Assembly (NCBI RefSeq): GCF_011308835.1
Contig: NZ_JAAOHY010000008.1
Coordinates: 1-64,000, forward strand
DNA: 64,000 nt
Source: Paracoccus xiamenensis
GTDB taxonomy: Bacteria > Pseudomonadota > Alphaproteobacteria > Rhodobacterales > Rhodobacteraceae
Reading direction: 5' to 3'
Shown here piece by piece: positions 28,372 through 36,177 of this stretch (within the stretch, counting starts at the first letter, position 1; each line of letters starts with the position of its first letter). Both the position numbers and the translations under genes were made by a program. The notes beneath the pieces are model-generated. The model made no database searches and had not been told where the DNA came from. It was given only the letters and a program-made list of their open reading frames with translations.

Positions 28372-29363
28372 GCCTCTGCCCCGGTCTCCAGCCGGACCGT
28401 CACCGGCTGGCCAAGGCGCAGCACATCGGCCTGATCGGCGACGATCACATGCACCTCATAGACAAGGCTGGTGCGCAACTCTTCTGTCTGCACACTTTTC
28501 GGCGTGAACTCCGCAACCGAGGAGATATAGCCGACCTTGCCCGCGACCGGCTGGTCGGGATGGCTGTCGGCAAGAACCTCGGCCTGCATGCCGGGGCTGA
28601 TCCGGCCCAGATCGGGCTCGCTGACGTAAACGCGCACCCATTTCGGCTGCGTCAGCGCCAGCGAAAAGACCGGCGTGCTGGCGCTGACCATGTCGCCCGG
28701 CTCGCGCAGCCGCGAGCGGACAACGGCGTGATCGGGTGCGATCAGCTCGCCTTGCGTGATCTGGTGGCGCAGCAGTTCAAGCTGCGCTTCCGCCGCGCGC
28801 AGCTGCGCCTCTGCCCCGGCGATATCTTCGGCGCGAAAGCCTGCCTCGATCAGATCCAGCGCCGCACGCGCCTGCGCGACGGCTGCCGCCGTTGCCGCTG
28901 CCTGCGCCTGTGCTTGTTCCAGACTTTGTTGGCTGGCCGCCCCGCTGCGCGACGAACGAAGCTGGGCAATCCGCGCCAGATCCTGCTGGGCCAGTTCATC
29001 CGTTGCCTCGGCGGAATCAAGTTGGGCCTGTGCCTGCGCGATCTCTTCGGGCCGGGAACCGTTCTGCAGCTTCAACAGCGCCTGCCGCTGTGCTTCGACC
29101 GTTGCCTGCTGGGCGTCGGCCTGCAATTGCAGGCTGCGCGTATCCAGCAGCCCGACGACCTGGCCCTTTTCTACCTGATCGCCTTCTTCCAGCCGCAATT
29201 CGCTGATGCGCCCGGTGCCTTCAAACGCAAGCGCGACCTGCCGGATATCGACATTTCCGTAAAGCGTCAGATCGCCACCTTCGGCGCTGCTGCGCTGGCT
29301 CCACCAATACCAGCCTCCGGCTACTGCGGCGAGGATGACGATAACGGGGATCAGCTTTTTCAT
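28368..29363 (-). CDS. HlyD-family periplasmic adaptor (YbhG-like)
   Basis: This 331-aa membrane fusion protein is anchored by an N-terminal segment (IPVIVILAAVAGGWYWW, about 5-22). Half-barrel and lipoyl parts (TGRISELRLEEGDQVEKGQ) flank a long Ala/Gln-rich coiled-coil hairpin (about 85-205), followed by a beta-barrel domain (PKWVRVYVSEPDLGRI). It is the first gene of the ybhGFSR-like operon and is divergent from a CecR-type regulator. In E. coli CecR (YbiH) controls the ybhGFSR genes, so the neighbourhood supports the family assignment. Confidence 0.9.
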   Translation of the reverse strand: MKKLIPVIVILAAVAGGWYWWSQRSSAEGGDLTLYGNVDIRQVALAFEGTGRISELRLEEGDQVEKGQVVGLLDTRSLQLQADAQQATVEAQRQALLKLQNGSRPEEIAQAQAQLDSAEATDELAQQDLARIAQLRSSRSGAASQQSLEQAQAQAAATAAAVAQARAALDLIEAGFRAEDIAGAEAQLRAAEAQLELLRHQITQGELIAPDHAVVRSRLREPGDMVSASTPVFSLALTQPKWVRVYVSEPDLGRISPGMQAEVLADSHPDQPVAGKVGYISSVAEFTPKSVQTEELRTSLVYEVHVIVADQADVLRLGQPVTVRLETGAEA

Positions 29364-29426
29364 CGCGTAATCTCTTGGCTGAGGGGCGGGGGAGTGATTC
29401 TGCGGCTTGACCAGTAATCTAAAAAT

Positions 29427-29441
29427 GATTTAATTTAAATC
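29427..29441. promoter_or_regulatory. AT-rich palindrome, likely operator of the CecR-type regulator
   Basis: GATTTA-ATT-TAAATC is a 15-bp inverted repeat with perfect 6-bp arms, 64-78 bp upstream of the YbhG-like start codon. It lies in the only AT-rich part of a GC-rich neighbourhood. TetR-family regulators bind such palindromes near divergent promoters. Assignment to the TetR gene at 29904 is inferred. Confidence 0.45.
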
Positions 29442-29583
29442 GTGATTAAAGTCTAGATGGCAGTTCGGGGAAGCGTGATGGCAGCCGAAACTCAGCGCCC
29501 GGCACGTAACAGGCGGATCGGCCGGTTGCTTGCGATGGTCGCTGACCTCGACCGATCCGCCGGTATTTGGTGGCGGTCGTGGC

Positions 29584-29827
29584 ATGATGAGCTATGAAGA
29601 ATACGCCTTGCGCGCCGACGCCGCGACCGGGGCAGGGCGATACCGTCATCCTGTTCGTCCACGGCTATAACAACAGCTATCAGGAGGCCGTCTTCCGGTT
29701 GGCGAGCCTGACGGCTGAAGCCGCACAATCGGCCGAGACGGCGGCAGGTCCGCTGCGCAATGTTCGTCAGAAAGGCGCTTTTGTCCTGGACGGCGCTGGC
29801 AGGTTGCTGACTGCCGTTGCGCAATGA
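29584..29827 (+). pseudogene. Truncated, frameshifted DUF900-type alpha/beta hydrolase fragment
   Basis: The segment from 29594 reads GDTVILFVHGYNNSYQEAVFRLASLTAEAA, the oxyanion/strand motif of DUF900 alpha/beta hydrolases. The preceding family-like segment SYEEYALRAD is readable only in another frame (from 29584), which suggests a frameshift near 29630. After about residue 45 the similarity stops, and the catalytic Ser, Asp and His parts are absent. The frame ends at 29827. It appears to be a remnant between the exporter operon and its regulator. Expression of a 77-aa peptide from 29594 cannot be excluded. Confidence 0.55.
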
Positions 29828-29903
29828 CGCGTATGCGACCACGCTGTCGCGCAAGTTCGTCGGGGCACCCGGGGCCGGGCGCGACCGCATTGAAAAGGAC
29901 CGT

Positions 29904-30566
29904 ATGGGCAAGATGACCAAAGCAACCCGCGCCGATGGCGAGGCGACCCGCAAGCGCATTCTGGAAGCCGCAGGCGAATTGATCGCCACGAAAGGACTTG
30001 CCGGGGCGCCGAGCAAGTTGATCGCGGCGACGGCAGGGGCAGACATGGCCTCTATCAACTATCATTTCGGCAATCGCGACGGGCTGTATCAGGCCGTTCT
30101 GGTCGAGGCGCATCGCCGCATCATCGACAGGGCCGATATCGAGCGGATCGCGACTTCGGACGCCCCCGCCAGCGACAAGCTGAAATCACTGATTACGTTC
30201 TTCATCGCCAGCGGATCAGGCAGTGATCGCTGGCCGGTGATCGTGTTGTTCAGGGAATTGCTCGCCCCCGGCCCGCATATCAAGGTGCTGCGCGATGTCG
30301 AGGTCCTGCCCAAGCTGCTGATGGTCCTGCCCATCCTCAGCGAGATCACCTCGATCCCAGAAAATGACCCGAAGCTCTGGGCCTGCCTTCCATGTATCGG
30401 GGCTCCGTGCCTCGCATTGTTGCTGGTCGGTCGAAATACGCCTTTCAGCGAGGTGCTTTTCGACCAGTCACAACAGGCAATTGTGGATCATCTGTACAGC
30501 TTTGCCCTGGGCGGGCTGGAAGCGGTCGGCGAAGGATATCGCAAAGGCCAATCACGATCCGAGTGA
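29904..30566 (+). CDS. TetR-family regulator of CecR/CerR type
   Basis: This 220-aa DNA-binding repressor has its TetR helix-turn-helix at about residues 14-60 (RKRILEAAGELIATKGLAGAP, then MASINYHFGNRDGLYQAVL). The C-terminal ligand-binding domain resembles the CerR C-terminal family (DUF1956). ATG 29904 is chosen because AAAAGGA lies just upstream; the open frame itself begins earlier, inside the hydrolase remnant. It is divergent from the ybhGFSR-like operon, as expected for its regulator. Confidence 0.85.
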   Translation: MGKMTKATRADGEATRKRILEAAGELIATKGLAGAPSKLIAATAGADMASINYHFGNRDGLYQAVLVEAHRRIIDRADIERIATSDAPASDKLKSLITFFIASGSGSDRWPVIVLFRELLAPGPHIKVLRDVEVLPKLLMVLPILSEITSIPENDPKLWACLPCIGAPCLALLLVGRNTPFSEVLFDQSQQAIVDHLYSFALGGLEAVGEGYRKGQSRSE

Positions 30567-30694
30567 CTGCTGGGTTTTGGTCGGTGACGGGCTTGCAGCG
30601 CTGCGCCCTGACAGGTCGAGTCCCTACGTTGCTATTTGGCGCATTAGCTCGATGTGCCGCAATGGGCGTGCGCCCGATTGTCGCAATTATAACG

Positions 30695-30735
30695 CGATAT
30701 GTTGACCATCGCTCAACCAAAAATACAATATATAG
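30695..30735 (+). promoter_or_regulatory. nrd promoter with two NrdR-box-like sites
   Basis: A sigma-70-type promoter can be read as TTGACC (30702-30707), a 16-base spacer, and TACAAT (30724-30729). CAATATATAG (30726-30735) fits the NrdR-box core CWATATATWG exactly and covers the -10 region. A weaker core, CGATATGTTG (30695-30704, 8 of 10), overlaps the -35 region. The two cores are 31 bp apart, the helix-phased spacing known for paired NrdR boxes. This supports NrdR repression of the nrdD operon by a (d)ATP-sensing tetramer. An NrdR gene is not in the window. Confidence 0.65.
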
Positions 30736-30858
30736 GCGAAGTGGCCCTTTGGTGGTCGAGGCGATCCAATAACAAATAGGTGGCCAGTATGCACATTTTT
30801 GTAGGGCTGACACAGCCCCTGCAGCCATATCGATCGATAAATCGAGGAGTGATTGTCA

Positions 30859-32619
30859 ATGCAAACTGAGCCCGAAGGCATTGCAACAACTGGCCCGGCC
30901 CTGACCGGCGCGCATGACATTGCCGTCAACGTTGCATCCTCGATCAACGAATATCTCGACCGTGCGGACTGGCGCGTTAACGCAAATGCCAATCAGGGCT
31001 ATTCGCTGGGTGGGCTGATCCTGAACGTCTCGGGCAAGGTGGTGGCCAATTACTGGTTGTCGCATGTCTATTCGCCTGAAATCGGGACCGCACACCGAGA
31101 AGGCGACCTGCACATCCACGATCTTGATATGCTGGCTGGCTACTGCGCCGGCTGGTCACTGCGCACGCTTTTGATCGAGGGCCTGAACGGCGTGCCGGGC
31201 AAGGTCGAATCCGGTCCGCCCAAGCGCCTGTCAAGCGCGGTCGGCCAGATCGTCAACTTTCTTGGCACGCTTCAGAATGAATGGGCCGGTGCGCAGGCGT
31301 TTTCGTCGTTCGACACCTATATGGCACCGTTCATACGCAAGGATAACCTCGGCTATGACGAGGTGCGGCAGGCAATCCAGGAATTGATATTCAATCTCAA
31401 CGTGCCGTCACGCTGGGGTACGCAAACACCATTCACCAACCTGACATTCGACTGGGTCTGCCCAGAAGATCTGCGTGATCAGGTCCCGATTATCGGCGGG
31501 CGCGAGATGGATTTCCGCTATGGCGATCTTCAGGTCGAGATGGACATGATCAACCGCGCCTATATCGAGGTGATGATGCGCGGCGATGAAAAGGGGCGGG
31601 TCTTCACCTTTCCGATCCCGACCTACAATATCACGCCAGATTTCCCGTGGGAGAGCGAAAACGCCGAGCGCCTGTTCGAAATGACGGCGCGATATGGTCT
31701 GCCCTATTTTCAGAATTTCCTGAATTCGGATCTGAAGCCAAATATGGTGCGCTCGATGTGCTGCAGGCTTCAGCTTGACCTGACCGAGCTGCTGAAACGC
31801 GGCAACGGGTTGTTTGGCAGCGCAGAACAGACCGGCTCGATTGGCGTCGTTACCGTCAACTGCGCCCGCCTTGGCTATCTGCACAAGGGCGATGCGGGCG
31901 CGCTTTTCCGCAGGCTTGACGAATTGCTTGAACTTGGCCGCGACAGCCTTGAGGTCAAGCGGACAGTTATCCAGGAACTGATGGATAACGGCCTGTTTCC
32001 CTATACCAAGCGGTATCTCGGTACATTGCGCAATCATTTCTCGACGCTTGGGGTCAATGGCGTCAACGAGATGATCCGTAACTTCACCGATGACGCCCAC
32101 GACATCACCACCGAATGGGGCCACGCCTTTGCCATGCGGTTTCTTGATCATGTGCGGACGCGCATGACCGAGTTTCAGGAAGAGACAGGCCACCTTTACA
32201 ATCTGGAGGCCACGCCGGCCGAAGGCACGACCTATCGCTTCGCCAAGGAAGACCGAAAGCGGTTTGCAGATATTCTGCAGGCCGGAACCGATCACGAGCC
32301 TTACTACACCAATTCCAGCCAGCTTCCGGTCGGCTTCACCGACGATCCGTTCGAGGCGCTGGAACGGCAGGAAGGGCTTCAGCGCAAATACACCGGCGGT
32401 ACGGTGCTGCATCTTTACATGGGCACACGCCTGTCCTCGACCGAGGCCTGCCGCAAGCTGGTGCGCCGCGCGCTGGGAAATTTCGGACTGCCATATATCA
32501 CCATCACGCCGACATTCTCGGTGTGCCCAAAGCACGGATACATCGCGGGGGAGCACGAGTTTTGCCCCCGATGTGACGAAGACCTCATCATGAAAAAGCG
32601 GCAGGCTGCCGCGCATTGA
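30859..32619 (+). CDS. nrdD: Class III (anaerobic) ribonucleotide reductase large subunit lacking the glycyl-radical segment
   Basis: This 586-aa enzyme reduces ribonucleoside triphosphates without oxygen. The catalytic region shows the active-site cysteines in RSMCCRLQLDL (near residue 300) and FGSAEQTGSIGVVTVN. The C-terminus carries a zinc-site-like CPKHG...CPRC motif (near 555-575). It then ends in MKKRQAAAH without the RVxGY glycyl-radical motif that NrdD needs; that motif is on the next small gene. No N-terminal ATP-cone is visible, and the protein is shorter than the usual 600-730 aa. ATG 30859 is chosen because GAGGAG lies nine bases upstream; a TTG at 30853 is too close. It is the first gene of the anaerobic operon. 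Confidence 0.9.
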   Translation: MQTEPEGIATTGPALTGAHDIAVNVASSINEYLDRADWRVNANANQGYSLGGLILNVSGKVVANYWLSHVYSPEIGTAHREGDLHIHDLDMLAGYCAGWSLRTLLIEGLNGVPGKVESGPPKRLSSAVGQIVNFLGTLQNEWAGAQAFSSFDTYMAPFIRKDNLGYDEVRQAIQELIFNLNVPSRWGTQTPFTNLTFDWVCPEDLRDQVPIIGGREMDFRYGDLQVEMDMINRAYIEVMMRGDEKGRVFTFPIPTYNITPDFPWESENAERLFEMTARYGLPYFQNFLNSDLKPNMVRSMCCRLQLDLTELLKRGNGLFGSAEQTGSIGVVTVNCARLGYLHKGDAGALFRRLDELLELGRDSLEVKRTVIQELMDNGLFPYTKRYLGTLRNHFSTLGVNGVNEMIRNFTDDAHDITTEWGHAFAMRFLDHVRTRMTEFQEETGHLYNLEATPAEGTTYRFAKEDRKRFADILQAGTDHEPYYTNSSQLPVGFTDDPFEALERQEGLQRKYTGGTVLHLYMGTRLSSTEACRKLVRRALGNFGLPYITITPTFSVCPKHGYIAGEHEFCPRCDEDLIMKKRQAAAH

Positions 32620-32633
32620 AGAAAGGCAAGAAC

Positions 32634-32819
32634 ATGTACGACATCAGGCCGACAACAGCGGGTGAAACGGTTGTTCTCAGCGATGAGGAACGCCAGCCCT
32701 GCGAGATCTGGACTCGGGTGATGGGCTATCATCGCCCTGTCTCATCCTTCAATCGCGGCAAGAAGGGAGAGTTCCACGAGCGGACCTATTTCAGCGAGAA
32801 GCAGGCGCAGCTTGACTGA
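32634..32819 (+). CDS. Stand-alone glycyl-radical subunit of class III ribonucleotide reductase (61 aa)
   Basis: The protein contains CEIWTRVMGYHRPVSSFN (residues 23-40), followed by GKKGEF and ERTYF. This is the C-terminal glycyl-radical segment of NrdD; the predicted radical residue is Gly31. The gene has its own ATG with AAAGG seven bases upstream, starts 14 bases after the nrdD stop in a different frame, and overlaps nrdG by eight bases. NrdD has an 11-residue tail and this protein a lead of about 20 residues with no counterpart in fused NrdD, so a simple sequencing frameshift is unlikely. By analogy with YfiD and pyruvate formate-lyase, it should dock in the NrdD barrel and be activated by NrdG; this is inferred. 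Confidence 0.85.
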   Translation: MYDIRPTTAGETVVLSDEERQPCEIWTRVMGYHRPVSSFNRGKKGEFHERTYFSEKQAQLD

Positions 32820-33510
32820 TATCCGCATCGGCGGCCTGGAACGCCTGTCTACCTGCGACTGGCCGGGCGAACTGGTCGCCACCGTCTTTCTTCAGGGCTG
32901 CCCATGGGACTGCCCCTATTGCCACAATCCACATCTCATCCCTGTTAAGGCCGATACGGCACTGGATTGGCACGAGGTGCTTGGCTTCCTCCGCTCGCGA
33001 CGGGGCCTGCTGGATGGCGTTGTATTTTCCGGCGGAGAGCCGACATTGCAGCGCGGCTTGCCCAAAGCGATGAAGGCAGTGCGGGATCTGGGATTCAGGG
33101 TCGGCCTGCATAGTGGCGGTCCCTATCCGGCCCGCTTTGCATCGGCGCTGCCGTATTGCGATTGGGTCGGTTTCGATATCAAGGCGCCGTTCGCCCAATA
33201 TGCCCATGTCACCGCAGCCAAGGGCAGCGGGGACAAGGCGCGTGAAAGCCTGAAGATGCTGCTTGCCAGCGGCGTCGCATATCAGGTGCGCACAACGGTC
33301 GATCCGGCATTGCTCGACCATGCGGCGGTGGCGCGGATCGGCGCGGAACTCACGGCCCTCGGTGTCACGCGGCATACCCTGCAGGAATGCCGGCAGGCAG
33401 GCACCCGGTTGACGGGCAGATCAGCCAGCCTGCCCAACAATACAATCACGGCAAAGATCGCTTCGGCCGTGTCGAGGCCAGTTTTGAAAGGACATTTCCA
33501 TGAAGGGTAA
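32812..33510 (+). CDS. nrdG: Anaerobic ribonucleotide reductase activating radical-SAM enzyme
   Basis: This 232-aa radical S-adenosylmethionine protein generates the glycyl radical on class III reductase. The iron-sulfur motif is CPWDCPYCHN (CxxxCxxC, near residues 30-39), with the SAM-binding GGEP (FSGGEPTLQ) near 73. It belongs to the longer NrdG-2 type. The start is TTG at 32812, inside the end of the glycyl-radical gene, so translation is coupled. The gene overlaps ubiT by 11 bases. Confidence 0.92.
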   Translation: MTDIRIGGLERLSTCDWPGELVATVFLQGCPWDCPYCHNPHLIPVKADTALDWHEVLGFLRSRRGLLDGVVFSGGEPTLQRGLPKAMKAVRDLGFRVGLHSGGPYPARFASALPYCDWVGFDIKAPFAQYAHVTAAKGSGDKARESLKMLLASGVAYQVRTTVDPALLDHAAVARIGAELTALGVTRHTLQECRQAGTRLTGRSASLPNNTITAKIASAVSRPVLKGHFHEG

Positions 33511-34117
33511 AGCCTCATCGGTTGCCCAGCCGATTGCCGGAGCGGATGGCAATCGCGTGGATCTGCAACATGGCCGGACACCCGGCAATCACGAAAACCC
33601 CATGGCCGGATCGGCCGGTTGGGCATCGCGTCTGCCAGGTCACCGGGGGCTTGCCCGCATCGCCTGCACGATGGTGCAGCCGCTTCTGACCCGGACAGTT
33701 CGCAAGATTGCGCGAAACCACACATCGCTGTTCGCACGGCTCGGCCCATACCGCGAGGCGGATTTTCTGATCGATCCGGTCGAGCTTCCATTTGCGCTGC
33801 ATCTGCGCCCCGACCCGGACAACCTGACCTTTTGCGCGGTTCCGCGCGATGCGGCACCGCCGGTGACGGCAACTATCCAAGGCCCCTTCATGCTGTTGCT
33901 GCAATTGATCGATGCCGATGAAGACGGCGATGCCGCCTTCTTCTCGCGCGCGCTGACAATTACCGGGGATACCGAAGCGGTGGTGCGTCTGCGTAACGCA
34001 CTTGATGATGTGGACGGCTCGATCGCCGAGGAAACCGCCGGACTGTTCGGCCGCCCGGGTCAAGCGATCCTGAAACGGCTGCGGCGCAGCTATCATACTG
34101 AAAATACGGGAATCTGA
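33500..34117 (+). CDS. ubiT: SCP2-domain lipid-binding factor for O2-independent ubiquinone synthesis
   Basis: This 205-aa protein has an SCP2 (sterol carrier) domain at about residues 75-180 (ADFLIDPVELPFALHLRPD, then ALTITGDTEAVVRLRNALDDVD). That architecture, directly before two U32-family genes, identifies UbiT, which binds prenylated quinone intermediates in the oxygen-independent pathway. The first 70 residues are an extension that includes a basic stretch (LTRTVRKIARN). ATG 33500 has AAAGGA seven bases upstream; a later ATG at 33602 would give a size nearer E. coli UbiT (174 aa). Confidence 0.9.
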   Translation: MKGKASSVAQPIAGADGNRVDLQHGRTPGNHENPMAGSAGWASRLPGHRGLARIACTMVQPLLTRTVRKIARNHTSLFARLGPYREADFLIDPVELPFALHLRPDPDNLTFCAVPRDAAPPVTATIQGPFMLLLQLIDADEDGDAAFFSRALTITGDTEAVVRLRNALDDVDGSIAEETAGLFGRPGQAILKRLRRSYHTENTGI

Positions 34118-34122
34118 CGAAG

Positions 34123-35124
34123 ATGAGCCTTGCCGAACTGATCTGCCCTGCGGGAACGCCCGCCGCCTTGCGGACCGCTGTCGATGCCGGTGCCGACGCC
34201 GTCTATTGCGGCGTTCAGGATGCGACCAACGCACGCAACTTTCCCGGTCTGAACTTCACTGTCGAGGAATTGACCGAAGCCGTTGCCTATGCCCATACCC
34301 ACGGCACCAAGGTGTTGCTGGCACTTAACACCTATCCGCCCGCTGGCAAGGTGGACCTGTGGCGCCAGGCCGCTGATACCGGGGCGCGGATCGGGGTTGA
34401 TGCCTTCATCGTCGCGGATATGGGCGTGGCCGATTACATTGCCCGCACCCACCCGCAGGTTCGGCTGCATCTGTCGGTGCAGGCGGCGGCGTCCAGCCCC
34501 GAGGCCATCCGCTATTACTGCGAGAATTTCGGCGTGAAACGCGTGGTCCTGCCCCGCATCCTGACGATCCCCGAGATCCGCGAGATCCGCAAGGAAATCC
34601 CCTGTGAGATCGAAACCTTCATCTTCGGCAATCATGGCCTGATGGTCGAAGGGCGTTGCAGCCTGACCAACTATCTGACCGGCCAGTCTACCAATATGGA
34701 CGGGGTCTGCTCGCCCGCGTCCGACGTGGAATATATCCGCGACGAAGCCACCGGCGAAATGTCAAGCTGCCTTGGCGGTTTCACCATTGACCGTTTCGGG
34801 CCGCAGGAAATGGCGGGCTATCCGACGATCTGCAAGGGCCGCTATACCGCGCCGCACCGTCCAGAAGGTTACTATGCCTTTGAAGAACCGGTCAGCCTGA
34901 ATCTCTCGCGTCTGTTGCCTGAACTGATCGGGGCCGGTGTGCATGCCTTCAAGATCGAGGGGCGGCAGCGATCCAAATCCTATGTCCGCAATGTGGTCAG
35001 GGCGTTCCGCCAGGCGGTGGACGATATCCGCGCAGGCCGCGAGGCGAATATCGCCGATCTGGTCGCCCTGACAGAGGGCCAAAAGCAAACCATGGGCGCT
35101 TTTGAAACGAAGAAATGGCGGTGA
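34123..35124 (+). CDS. ubiU: U32-family O2-independent ubiquinone hydroxylation protein UbiU
   Basis: This 333-aa protein matches E. coli UbiU (YhbU) in length and pattern: LICPAGTPAALRTAVDAGADAVYCG at the N-terminus, then GNHGLMVEGRCSLTNYLTG and the cysteine-containing DGVCSPASDVEY region that supplies cluster ligands. UbiU and UbiV form a [4Fe-4S]-bearing heterodimer that hydroxylates ubiquinone precursors without O2. It starts six bases after ubiT ends. Confidence 0.94.
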   Translation: MSLAELICPAGTPAALRTAVDAGADAVYCGVQDATNARNFPGLNFTVEELTEAVAYAHTHGTKVLLALNTYPPAGKVDLWRQAADTGARIGVDAFIVADMGVADYIARTHPQVRLHLSVQAAASSPEAIRYYCENFGVKRVVLPRILTIPEIREIRKEIPCEIETFIFGNHGLMVEGRCSLTNYLTGQSTNMDGVCSPASDVEYIRDEATGEMSSCLGGFTIDRFGPQEMAGYPTICKGRYTAPHRPEGYYAFEEPVSLNLSRLLPELIGAGVHAFKIEGRQRSKSYVRNVVRAFRQAVDDIRAGREANIADLVALTEGQKQTMGAFETKKWR

Positions 35125-35134
35125 GGAAATGACA

Positions 35135-36043
35135 ATGAAACTGACACTTGGGCCGCTCGCCTATCACTGGAACACGGAAGAGCGGCGCGACTTCTACGCT
35201 CGGATTGCCGATGAGGCCCCGGTGGATGAGGTCTATCTTGGCGAGGTGATCTGTTCCAAACGCGCCCCCTTTTTCGAGCGGGAGATCCCTGCAACGATGG
35301 AGCGGCTGGAGCGTGCCGGCAAGCGGGTCATCCTGTCCTCTCTGGCAGAGGTCATGCTCAAGCGTGAACGCGAGGCGACAGCCGGCCTTGCCGAAATGGA
35401 CGCGCCGGAAATCGAAATCAATAATGCCGCGGGCCTCTATGCCCGGCAGGGCAGGCCCCACCGGATCGGCCCGTTCATGAATGCCTATAACGAGGCGACG
35501 ATCGCCTGGATGGCCAGTCAGGGCGCGACGCATATCTGTTTGCCGACCGAATTGCCCGCCGAAGCGGTGGCCGTGGCAGCGCAGGCCGCCCGCAATCTTG
35601 GGCTGACGGTAGAGATGCAGGTTTTCGGCAGGGCATCACTGGCGGTTTCCGCCCGCTGCTACCACGCCCGTTCGCACGGACGCACCAAGGATAACTGCCT
35701 GTTCATCTGCGAGCAGGACCCCGACGGCATGCCGCTACGCACCCGAGACGACAAGCCCATCCTGCGTATCAACGGCATCCAGACCCAGTCGGAAAGCTAC
35801 ATGGATCTTCTGACGGAAAGTCCCCGCTTGGGCGCCATGGGGGTAAGCCATCTGCGCCTGATGCCGCAGGCAGTGGATATGGTCGGTGTGGCGCGGGCAT
35901 TCCATGACGTGATCAGCGGCGTTCTGGACACGGCGGAAGCTGAAGACCGCCTTCGCGGGCTTTGCGGCGCCACCTCGTTCAGTAACGGATTCTGGTACGG
36001 AACGGCCGGATACCGCCGAATTGCCAGGGCGGCCGAGGCGTGA
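35135..36043 (+). CDS. ubiV: U32-family O2-independent ubiquinone hydroxylation protein UbiV
   Basis: This 302-aa partner of UbiU has the cluster-binding cysteines in ARCYHARSHGRTKDNC and IC (about residues 172-193). Its lead LTLGPLAYHW and the EINNAAGL segment are typical of UbiV. ATG 35135 is preferred because GAGG lies eight bases upstream; the frame is open from 35102, and an ATG at 35129 is also possible. It is the last gene of the nrd-ubi operon. No strong terminator is visible after it. Confidence 0.92.
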   Translation: MKLTLGPLAYHWNTEERRDFYARIADEAPVDEVYLGEVICSKRAPFFEREIPATMERLERAGKRVILSSLAEVMLKREREATAGLAEMDAPEIEINNAAGLYARQGRPHRIGPFMNAYNEATIAWMASQGATHICLPTELPAEAVAVAAQAARNLGLTVEMQVFGRASLAVSARCYHARSHGRTKDNCLFICEQDPDGMPLRTRDDKPILRINGIQTQSESYMDLLTESPRLGAMGVSHLRLMPQAVDMVGVARAFHDVISGVLDTAEAEDRLRGLCGATSFSNGFWYGTAGYRRIARAAEA

Positions 36044-36177
36044 AGTGCATGATTTATAAGCGCGACGCTTGTCCGAGACGGCTTTTGCGTCCCGCCGTGC
36101 ACGTGGCGCTTGGCTTGAACCAAAGCCAGAACATGCGGGCCTTCCGCTAAGGATCTGGGGGGCCTTGGTCGATATCA

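Noticed and set aside
30702..30716. FNR-like TTGA...TCAA in the nrdD promoter
   Set aside because: The half-sites TTGA and TCAA are seven bases apart instead of six, so it does not fit the TTGAT-N4-ATCAA spacing. The TTGACC part reads better as a -35 element.
32600..32640. Simple frameshift or sequencing error splitting nrdD
   Set aside because: The upstream protein ends with an 11-residue tail not seen in fused NrdD. The downstream one has its own ATG, AAAGG site and about 20 leading residues, and lies in a frame that a single one-base change would not join cleanly at the family break point.
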